Origin: JBFGCT01 sp041581055
Lineage (GTDB): Bacteria; Actinomycetota; Acidimicrobiia; Acidimicrobiales; Ilumatobacteraceae
DNA length: 19,744 bases
Reading direction: 5' to 3'
Assembly: GCA_041581055.1 (NCBI GenBank)
Contig: JBFGCT010000063.1
Span: 1 to 19,744 of the forward strand
Made by a program: the position numbers and the translations under genes. The notes under the pieces are model-generated. The model was not told where the DNA came from, did not search any database, and saw nothing but the letters and a program-made list of their open reading frames with translations. Positions 14,112 to 19,744 of the stretch are shown piece by piece; within the stretch, counting starts at the first letter, position 1; every line of letters begins with the position of its first letter.

Positions 14112-14118
14112 GGCGCCG

Positions 14119-15039
14119 ATGAGCGACGGCGCCCGCGCCCGCATGAAGATCGGCGTCCAGTTGCCCGAGGTCGAGTGGGAGGTGCCGTTCGGCGAGCTGA
14201 TCGAGATGGCCCGGCTCGCCGAGGACGTCGGCTTCGACTCGGTCTGGCTCGGCGATCACCTGATCTACGACCTGCCGGTCGGCCCGCGCGGCCCATGGGA
14301 GGTGTGGACGTCGCTCGCCGCGATCGCCGCCTCCACGTCGCGCGTCGAGCTCGGGCCGCTGGTCGCGTCGACCAGCTTCCATGCCCCGACGATGCTCGCC
14401 AAGCAGGCCGCCACCGTCGACGCGATCTCCGGGGGTCGGTTGATCGTTGGCCTCGGCGCGGGATGGAACCGTCGCGAGTACGACGCGTTCGGCTTCCCGT
14501 ACGACCGCCGGGTCAGCCGGTTCGAGGAGGCGTTCACGATCGTCGCCGCGTTGTTGCGCCACGGCGAGGTCGACTTCCACGGCGAGTTCTACGACGCCGA
14601 CCGTTGCGTGCTCCACCCGCGACCGACCCGGCCGGGCGGCCCGCCGCTGATGGTCGGCTCGGGCGGCGAGCGGATGCTCGGCATCACGCTCCCCCACGTC
14701 GACGCTTGGAACCTGTGGTGGAGCCAGTACGGCAACAGCGCCGACGGCTTCGCCCGCGAGAAGTCGCGGGTCGACCGGCTGATCGAGGCGGCCGGCCGCC
14801 GGCCCGCGGCGGTCGACGCGACGGCCGCCGTCCTGGTCCGGCTGGCGGGCGGGTCCGGCCGGCAGATGGGCGACTACGACGGCGGACGACAGGCCGAGCC
14901 GCTCACCGGGTCGCCGACCGAGATCGCCGAGCTCCTGCGCGGCTGGGAGTCCGCCGGCGCGTCCCACGTGCAGCTCGTCGCCGACCCGATCACCCGCGAC
15001 TCGATCGAGTGGCTCGGCGCGGTCATCACCGCGTTCTGA
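14119..15039 (+). CDS. LLM-class flavin/F420-dependent oxidoreductase
   Basis: This 306-residue (298 if started at ATG 14143) TIM-barrel oxidoreductase has the luciferase-like monooxygenase pattern: KIGVQLPE at the first strand, ARLAEDVGFDSVWLGDHL, LGPLVASTSFHAPTMLAKQAATVD, and the diagnostic SGGRLIVGLGAGWNRREYDAFGFPYDRR. The substrate cannot be read from the sequence. Actinobacterial members of this type usually use F420 or FMN, and F420 is likely but unproven. The gene lies alone between the divergent amr operon and a convergent P450. A functional link to amr through the shared 137-bp region is possible but speculative. The start choice rests on a leaderless -10 seven bases before 14119. 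Confidence 0.9.
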   Translation: MSDGARARMKIGVQLPEVEWEVPFGELIEMARLAEDVGFDSVWLGDHLIYDLPVGPRGPWEVWTSLAAIAASTSRVELGPLVASTSFHAPTMLAKQAATVDAISGGRLIVGLGAGWNRREYDAFGFPYDRRVSRFEEAFTIVAALLRHGEVDFHGEFYDADRCVLHPRPTRPGGPPLMVGSGGERMLGITLPHVDAWNLWWSQYGNSADGFAREKSRVDRLIEAAGRRPAAVDATAAVLVRLAGGSGRQMGDYDGGRQAEPLTGSPTEIAELLRGWESAGASHVQLVADPITRDSIEWLGAVITAF

Positions 15040-15070
15040 CCCAGGCGCCCCCGATCCCCATCCCGGAATC

Positions 15071-15091
15071 CTCGGGTGGCGTCACGCCGAG
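15071..15091. terminator. Weak bulged hairpin between convergent LLM and P450 genes
   Basis: GGCG-TCA-CGCC (15078-15088) forms a small stem with possible further CTC/GAG pairing (15071-15073 with 15089-15091) across a bulge. It lies in the 84-bp gap after the LLM stop and before the P450 stop. This is weaker than the other convergent-junction hairpins and may be chance. Confidence 0.25.
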
Positions 15092-15123
15092 CGCGACAAC
15101 CCGCGAGCAGGACCGACCGGTGA

Positions 15124-16380
15124 TCAGTCGAAGGCGACGTCGAGGCGTTCGAGGCCGCGCAGGTTGATCCGGCCGTTCCACACCGGCTCACCGGCCACGC
15201 GGACTTGGGGGAACCGGCGGACGAAGCCGCCGATCGCCACCTGCGCCTCGAGCTTGGCCAGCGACGCGCCGAGACAGTAGTGCGCGCCGCTGCCGAACGA
15301 GATGTGCTGGCCGGCGCCCTCTCGGCCGAGGTCGAGCTCGTCGGCGGTCGGGCCCCACTTCGCCGGATCGTGGTTGGCCGCGGCGAGCCCGGCGAGCACG
15401 AACGTGCCCTTGGGAATCGTCCGGCCGCGGAACTCGACGTCGTCGAGCGTGACACGGCGCGAGAACTGCACCGGGCTGACGTACCGCAGGAGCTCGTCGA
15501 TCGCCGACGCGTCGGACACCGGGTCGGCGCCGAACTGGTCGAGCTGGTCGGGATGGCGCAGCAGCTCGTAGATACCGGTGCCGATCAGGTTGACCGTCGT
15601 CTCGTGGCCGGCGACGAAGAGCAACGACACCTGGTCGCGCAGCTCGACCGCCGACAGCCGATCGCCGTCCTCCTCGGCTGCGATCAGGGCGGTGAGCAGG
15701 TCGTCGGCCGGATGGTCGCGCTTCCACGCGATGACCTCGTCGATCAGGTCGTCCATCGCCTTGCCGGCGACGACCGCGGCCCGGATCTCGTCGTCGGTGA
15801 TGATCGGGTCGAGCGTCTTGACGAGGGCGCCGGACCACTCGGCGACCTGGTCCTTGTCGGACTCGGGCATGCCGAGCATCTCGGAGATCACGTCGAACGG
15901 CAGCGGGAACGCCAGGTCGCGGATCACCTCGGCCGAACCCCGCTGCTCCATCACATCGAGGGCGCGATCGACCAACTCCTGCACCCGCGGTCGGAGCGCC
16001 TCGATCGAGGCGGGGGTGAACGCCTTGCTCACCAGCCGCCGCAACCGCGTGTGGTCCGGCGGGTCGACGTTGAGCATGCTCGTGCTCGGTCGGAACTCGA
16101 CCTCGCCGCCCGACGCCTCGAGGAACAGCGCCCGCCGCTCGTCGTTGCCGGCGATGACGTTGTCGTCGCTGACGCTCATCGACGGATCCCGCAGCAGCCG
16201 GAAGACGTCGTCGTGGGCGAACAGCACCCACAGGTCGAGCACCGTGTGGTGCACCGGGTCGTGCTCGCGCATCTCGGCCAGGTGCGGGTACGGGTCGGCG
16301 ACGTACCCGGGCGCCAGCGGGTTGAAGAACAGCTCGCCGGTGGCGGTGTTGCTCCCGGTGTCGGCGCCGGCGCCGCTCAC
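15124..16380 (-). CDS. Cytochrome P450
   Basis: This 418-residue P450 has all core motifs: the I-helix AGHETT (257-262), the K-helix ExxR (Glu296 to Arg299, ELLR) and the heme loop FGSGAHYCLG with Cys369 as the thiolate ligand. The early segments (DPPDHTRLRRLVSKAFTP, FPLPFDVISEMLG) are classic for soluble actinobacterial P450s. Redox partners are not encoded nearby. It starts at GTG 16380, only 6 nt after the WS/DGAT stop, and no strong ribosome binding site is visible, so it is probably co-transcribed and perhaps re-initiated. The context suggests oxidation of a lipid, fatty acid or sterol-like substrate; this is inference only. Confidence 0.95.
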   Translation of the reverse strand: MSGAGADTGSNTATGELFFNPLAPGYVADPYPHLAEMREHDPVHHTVLDLWVLFAHDDVFRLLRDPSMSVSDDNVIAGNDERRALFLEASGGEVEFRPSTSMLNVDPPDHTRLRRLVSKAFTPASIEALRPRVQELVDRALDVMEQRGSAEVIRDLAFPLPFDVISEMLGMPESDKDQVAEWSGALVKTLDPIITDDEIRAAVVAGKAMDDLIDEVIAWKRDHPADDLLTALIAAEEDGDRLSAVELRDQVSLLFVAGHETTVNLIGTGIYELLRHPDQLDQFGADPVSDASAIDELLRYVSPVQFSRRVTLDDVEFRGRTIPKGTFVLAGLAAANHDPAKWGPTADELDLGREGAGQHISFGSGAHYCLGASLAKLEAQVAIGGFVRRFPQVRVAGEPVWNGRINLRGLERLDVAFD

Positions 16381-16386
16381 GCCGGC

Positions 16387-17838
16387 CTACAGCTCGACGA
16401 TCTCGGCGAACACCGCGTCGATCGCGTCGCGGAACGCGCCGGGCTCCTCGATCGCCCGCGGGTCGAGGAACAACCCGATCTCGAACATGCCGTTGTAGGA
16501 CATCGCGGTGGCGTTGCACGCGGTGCCGGCGACCGGCCCCATCGTCACGAGGTTGATCACCCGCGCGCCGGAGACGTACAGCGGGAAGCTCGCGCCGCGC
16601 AGGTTCGACGTCGCGAAGTCCATCTTCGCCGCCTGGGCCCGTGCGGCCCTGGTGACCACGGAGGTCGGCAGCAGGTTGGCGACGCCGGACACGGCGCTCA
16701 ACCCGCCCCCGCCCGACATCGACTCGCGCTTCTCGTGCAGCTTCTCGGCGATGCCCGCGATCCGATCGGTGAGCGGCATCGGCGCGCCGGACACCTGCAC
16801 CGGAACCGGCGTGAACGAGTTGCCGCCGACGGCGGAGTCGGTGCGCGTGCTCACCACGAAGCTCGTGTTGAACGCGTCGACCTCGACGCCGCGCGCGGTG
16901 TGGTACCGCACCGCGGCCTCGGTGAGACCGGCGACGAACAGGTCGTTGATCGTGACCCCCAGCCGCTTGGACGCCAGCTTCAGGTCCTCGAGCACGATCG
17001 CCACGTGTTCGAGATGGCGATGCCGCGACCGATTCCGCCAGAGCGGCGACCCACCGCGCACCTGGTTGCCGGACCCGCGGAGCGCGCCGATCGTCGCCGT
17101 CGTCGCCGACACCGCCCCGCCGATCGTGTCGGCGGCCCGCTTCGGGTCGGCCGGCCAGATCGCGACTTCGCCGGCGAGTCGGCGGGCGATGCCGATCTGC
17201 CGCCGGACGAGGTGGCTGACCGACTGCGTCGCGGTCGACGTGAAGTCGTTGGCCAGGTCGCCGCCGACCTGCTTGGCGTGATGGGCCTCGACCGCAGCGT
17301 CGATGATCCCTTCGAGATCGACCTCGTCGGGTGGCGGGTCGTTGGGGTCGAGCTGCTGGTACATCTCCGCCATCCGCAACTGGCCGATGCCGTCGGCGAC
17401 CGCGTGGTGCAGAATCGACCAGATCGCCGAACGGCCCCCCTCGACGCCGTCGATGACGACGAAGCGCCACAGCGGCCTCGTCCGGTCGAGCGGTTCGAGG
17501 TAGAGCTGGGCGGCGAGATCGAACAGTTGCCGATCGGTGCCGGGAGCGGCGAGGCTCAGATGGCGAGTGTGGTAGCTCAGGTCGAACTCGGGGTCGGGGA
17601 CCCACGCCGGCGGGGCGAGACGACCGAGGCCGGGGACGACGCGCTCGAACAAGCGCGGCATCTTGGCCACCGCCGCCCGCATCGTGCGCGTGAAGTGGTC
17701 CATGTCGATCGGGCCGTCGAGGATCGTCAGCGCGCCGCCGCTCGGGTTGAGCCACGGGTCCTTCTCGATGTTCCACATCAGCGCCTCGGCGTCTGACATC
17801 CGATCCGTGAAGGCCATTTCCCGTTCGCGTGTTGCCAT
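16387..17838 (-). CDS. Wax ester synthase/diacylglycerol acyltransferase (WS/DGAT)
   Basis: This 483-residue acyltransferase carries the WS/DGAT active-site motif HHxxxDG (HHAVADG, 144-150), with PLWRFVVI (122-129) ahead of it. Downstream are NDLFVAGLTEA, VSTRTD, GNSF and the SNLRG segment. Family members join an acyl-CoA to a fatty alcohol or diacylglycerol, making wax ester or triacylglycerol at the membrane or lipid droplet surface. Start ATG 17838 has GGAGA 5 nt upstream; the frame reaches 17943, but that extension is low-complexity. It sits 58 bp downstream of the HAD-PlsC gene, which makes the phospholipid/acylglycerol precursor step plausible, and just upstream of the P450. A stem GTCG...CGAC lies in the 58-bp gap but is imperfect. 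Confidence 0.93.
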   Translation of the reverse strand: MATREREMAFTDRMSDAEALMWNIEKDPWLNPSGGALTILDGPIDMDHFTRTMRAAVAKMPRLFERVVPGLGRLAPPAWVPDPEFDLSYHTRHLSLAAPGTDRQLFDLAAQLYLEPLDRTRPLWRFVVIDGVEGGRSAIWSILHHAVADGIGQLRMAEMYQQLDPNDPPPDEVDLEGIIDAAVEAHHAKQVGGDLANDFTSTATQSVSHLVRRQIGIARRLAGEVAIWPADPKRAADTIGGAVSATTATIGALRGSGNQVRGGSPLWRNRSRHRHLEHVAIVLEDLKLASKRLGVTINDLFVAGLTEAAVRYHTARGVEVDAFNTSFVVSTRTDSAVGGNSFTPVPVQVSGAPMPLTDRIAGIAEKLHEKRESMSGGGGLSAVSGVANLLPTSVVTRAARAQAAKMDFATSNLRGASFPLYVSGARVINLVTMGPVAGTACNATAMSYNGMFEIGLFLDPRAIEEPGAFRDAIDAVFAEIVEL

Positions 17839-17896
17839 TGGTCTCTCCGTGGTCGTCTTCGTCGTTGTGTCGCCGGCCGGGTCGGTCCCGGACGAC

Positions 17897-19324
17897 TCAG
17901 GTGTCGCTGCCCGGCCGGCGGTCGAGCTCGCCGTCGGGATCACCCTTGTACCCGGGCGGGTACGTGAGCGCGAGTTCCTCCGCGGTGGGGGTCCGCTTGA
18001 CGCGGGCCTCGGGCGGCAGGAGCTTGGTGATCGCCTTCATGATCCGCTTCGTGTCGGCGTCGGGGTCGTCGTACTTCAGCTTGACCGGCTTGCCGACCGT
18101 GGCGGTGACCTTGGGGCGGTCGCTGAGCGACATGCGCGGCAGCCGCGAGCTGCGGGGCCAGACCTTCTCGGTGCCCCACAACCCGACCGGGATCACCGGC
18201 GCGCCGGTCTCGGCCGCCAGCCGGGCCGCGCCCCAGCGGCCTTTCAACACCGGGTCGAAGAACGCCGGGCCGCGCGGGATCGTCCCTTCGGGGGCGAGCA
18301 TCAACAGCTCGCCGCCGCGAATCGACTCGGCGGCGGCTTCGAGCGGCTCGTCGGAACCGGTGCCGCGGTCGACGCGGATTCCGCCGGCGGCGCGCATGAG
18401 CCGCCCGATGATCGGCACGTCGAACACCTCCTTCTTGCCGAGGCCGCGCACGTTGCGGCCGGCCTTGGCGATCAGCAGGCCCATCACGGTCGGGTCGAAG
18501 TAGGAACGGTGGTTGAACACGAGGATCACCCCGCCCTCCGCCGGGATGTTCTCGACGCCCTCGAACTCGATGTCGGCGTTCGGCGCCAGCAGCTCCGGGC
18601 GCATCAACGGCCGGGTCCACTCCTGGATCTCGCGGCCGGCGATCTTGGCCACCCCGTCGGCCTTGTCGAAGTAGCGCACCGGCCAGCCGCGGATCGCGGC
18701 GGTGGCCCGGAGTTGCAGGTCGGGGTTGACGGCGACCGGGTTGCCGACCAGCGCCAGCAGCGGCGCGTCGAAGTAGCTGTCGCTGTACGCCGAGCTCTTC
18801 TTCAGGTTGACCCCGTGCTCGTGCGCCCACCGTTCGACCGCGTCGGCCTTGGCCCGGCCCCAGATGAAGCCCCCGTCCATCGCGCCGGTGTAGCTGTCGC
18901 CGTCGATCTCCCACTCGGTCGCCACCACGCCGTCGAAGCCGAGCTGGCGCGCGAACGGCTCGACGAACGGCCGGGGCGATGTCGTCGCCAGCACCAGCAG
19001 GTCGCCGGCGCGGCGGTGCTCCTCGATCGTCTCGCGGGCGAACGGCAGCACCAGCTCGGCCAGCTCCTCCGCCGCCGGCTTCATCGCCGCCTCGACGTCG
19101 TTGACGAGCCAGCCGGCCGACGACCGGCTGGCCAGGCGGGCCGGCTGCATCATCAGCCAGTTCTCGCCGAACTGCTCGTAGAAGCGGCTGAGGACATCGG
19201 CGAGCGGCAACTCGCGCGAGCCGCCGAGCCCCGCCTCGGCGAGGTGCTTGCGGAAGACCAGCGCCGACGACGTGCTGATCAACGTCCGGTCGAGGTCGAA
19301 CACGGCGACTGCGGATCGGGCCAT
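17897..19324 (-). CDS. HAD-IB phosphatase / 1-acylglycerol-3-phosphate acyltransferase (PlsC) fusion
   Basis: This 475-residue protein joins two domains. Residues 1-215 are a HAD-superfamily IB hydrolase: motif I DLDRTL (10-15), ATTSPRPF (113-120), a Lys in GRAKAD (159) and YSDSYFDAPLL (180-190). Residues 245-450 are a PlsC-type acyltransferase with NHRSYFD (NHx4D, 271-277) and the EGT motif (346-348). The acyltransferase should put an acyl chain on lysophosphatidic acid to make phosphatidic acid. The HAD half could be a phosphatase, conceivably acting on a lipid phosphate; that is inference. Similar fusions include M. tuberculosis Rv2483c, whose neighbour Rv2484c is also WS/DGAT, matching the gene order here. 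No transmembrane segment is obvious. It starts at ATG 19324, possibly leaderless. Confidence 0.92.
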   Translation of the reverse strand: MARSAVAVFDLDRTLISTSSALVFRKHLAEAGLGGSRELPLADVLSRFYEQFGENWLMMQPARLASRSSAGWLVNDVEAAMKPAAEELAELVLPFARETIEEHRRAGDLLVLATTSPRPFVEPFARQLGFDGVVATEWEIDGDSYTGAMDGGFIWGRAKADAVERWAHEHGVNLKKSSAYSDSYFDAPLLALVGNPVAVNPDLQLRATAAIRGWPVRYFDKADGVAKIAGREIQEWTRPLMRPELLAPNADIEFEGVENIPAEGGVILVFNHRSYFDPTVMGLLIAKAGRNVRGLGKKEVFDVPIIGRLMRAAGGIRVDRGTGSDEPLEAAAESIRGGELLMLAPEGTIPRGPAFFDPVLKGRWGAARLAAETGAPVIPVGLWGTEKVWPRSSRLPRMSLSDRPKVTATVGKPVKLKYDDPDADTKRIMKAITKLLPPEARVKRTPTAEELALTYPPGYKGDPDGELDRRPGSDT

Positions 19325-19329
19325 ACCGC

Positions 19330-19358
19330 AGTGTCCCGCGCCGAGCGCCCGAACGCAA
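19330..19358 (-). promoter_or_regulatory. Candidate leaderless promoter of the HAD-PlsC/WS-DGAT/P450 operon
   Basis: On the minus strand TTGCGT (19358-19353) and GACACT (19335-19330) are separated by 17 nt. The -10 ends 5 nt before ATG 19324, so the transcript would start about at the start codon. The -10 is a partial consensus match. The same 97-bp gap holds an 8-bp tandem repeat further upstream. Confidence 0.3.
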
Positions 19359-19369
19359 CCTGGGGGCGG

Positions 19370-19408
19370 CCGGTCGGCCGGTCAGCCGGTCAGCCGTCGG
19401 CCGGTCGG
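19370..19408. repeat. 8-bp tandem repeat between GNAT and HAD-PlsC genes
   Basis: Units of ccggtcgg/ccggtcag run at 19370-19377, 19378-19385, 19386-19393, 19394-19400 (one base missing) and 19401-19408. The array also contains short inverted repeats of CGGCC/GGCCG, so it may fold and end GNAT transcription. It lies upstream of the HAD-PlsC gene and could vary in copy number. Confidence 0.8.
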
Positions 19409-19421
19409 CGCGGGCGCGAGC

Positions 19422-19744
19422 TCACAGCGCCCGGTACATCACGTGGATCGGGACGAGGCCGGACTGCGGGTGGCGGAACGCGTCGGGGACCGTGCCGACG
19501 ATGTCGAAGCCGAGCGATATCCACAGCCGGACGGCCGGCGCGTTGGTCGCCACGACGGCGTTGAACTGCATGCCGTGGAAGCCGAGCCGTCGAGCCTCGT
19601 CGAGCACGTACTCACCGAAGCGGCGGCCGATCCCCCGCCCGGCCGCGTCCGGCGCGACCATCCATGCGGCGTTGGCCACGTGGTCGCCGTTGCCGCCGTG
19701 GTTCGGCTTGAGCTGGGCCGTGGCGACGGTGGCGTCGTCGAGCA
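19422..19744 (-). CDS. GNAT-family N-acetyltransferase, 5' truncated by window end
   Basis: The minus-strand frame is open to the window edge. The 107 visible codons begin with LDDATVATAQLKPNHGG. The acetyl-CoA binding site is clear: WMVAPDAAGRGIGRRFGEYVLDEAR, with the (R/Q)-x-x-G-x-G/A pattern, followed by the NAPAVRLWISLGF motif near the C-terminus. It should transfer acetyl from acetyl-CoA to an unknown amine. A GTG at 19679 could be taken as a start but lies within the fold. The missing part is probably the first 60 or so residues. It is on the same strand as the HAD-PlsC gene, 97 bp upstream of it. Confidence 0.9.
   Translation of the reverse strand, partial: LDDATVATAQLKPNHGGNGDHVANAAWMVAPDAAGRGIGRRFGEYVLDEARRLGFHGMQFNAVVATNAPAVRLWISLGFDIVGTVPDAFRHPQSGLVPIHVMYRAL

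Noticed and set aside
15205..17796. Very long plus-strand frame (863 codons) opposite the P450 and WS/DGAT genes
   Set aside because: It is antisense to two clearly recognisable enzymes and its translation is Arg/Asp/Val-rich low complexity with no domain. High GC suppresses stop codons and makes such shadow frames.
1..19744. CRISPR arrays, tRNA or rRNA genes, IS elements and riboswitches
   Set aside because: I looked for repeat-spacer patterns, cloverleaf-like ends, transposase motifs and leader structures and found none. The only tandem repeats are the short arrays listed.

Overview
The window is GC-rich DNA with codons strongly biased to C or G in the third position, overlapping start and stop codons, GTG starts and several candidate leaderless promoters. 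The gene families (a flavin/F420-type LLM oxidoreductase, two cytochromes P450, a WS/DGAT acyltransferase, a HAD-PlsC fusion and a probable DUF222/13E12-type HNH protein) point to a free-living Actinomycetota chromosome, perhaps an Acidimicrobiia/Ilumatobacter-like lineage. The phylum is a fairly safe inference; the class is a guess. I see no tRNA, rRNA, CRISPR array, IS element or prophage gene, and no gene-free stretch over 300 bases.

Left part (1-5127): the 3' end of an HNH endonuclease gene; a NERD-domain SF1 helicase whose best start is GTG 497; a convergent cytochrome P450; then tldD.

Middle part (5124-10238): tldE, translationally coupled to tldD; a TetR regulator divergent from a protein ending in a PEP-utilising phosphohistidine (swivelling) domain, with a perfect 11-bp palindrome placed between their overlapping promoters; a short-chain dehydrogenase; and an 80-residue Ala-rich membrane-anchored coiled-coil protein.

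Core (10266-13981, minus strand): a tightly packed four-gene operon, transcribed amrS (radical SAM), amrB (MEMO), amrA (AMMECR1), then a PatB/MalY-type PLP enzyme. The junctions overlap by 1, 23 and 1 nt. AmmeMemoRadiSam is a recognised three-gene set of unknown biochemical function. The coupled PLP carbon-sulfur lyase/aminotransferase as a fourth member is the most interesting feature here. amrA also carries an in-frame perfect 27-bp tandem repeat and an unusual Asn in its RGCIG signature.

Right part (14119-19744): an LLM-class oxidoreductase divergent from the amr operon; then a minus-strand lipid cluster running HAD-PlsC fusion, WS/DGAT, cytochrome P450; and a GNAT acetyltransferase cut off by the window end. 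The HAD-PlsC plus WS/DGAT pairing recalls Rv2483c-Rv2484c of Mycobacterium tuberculosis and suggests acylglycerol or wax ester metabolism.

Convergent gene pairs are separated by GC-rich hairpins without U tracts. The clearest is a perfect 12-bp stem at 10251-10283.
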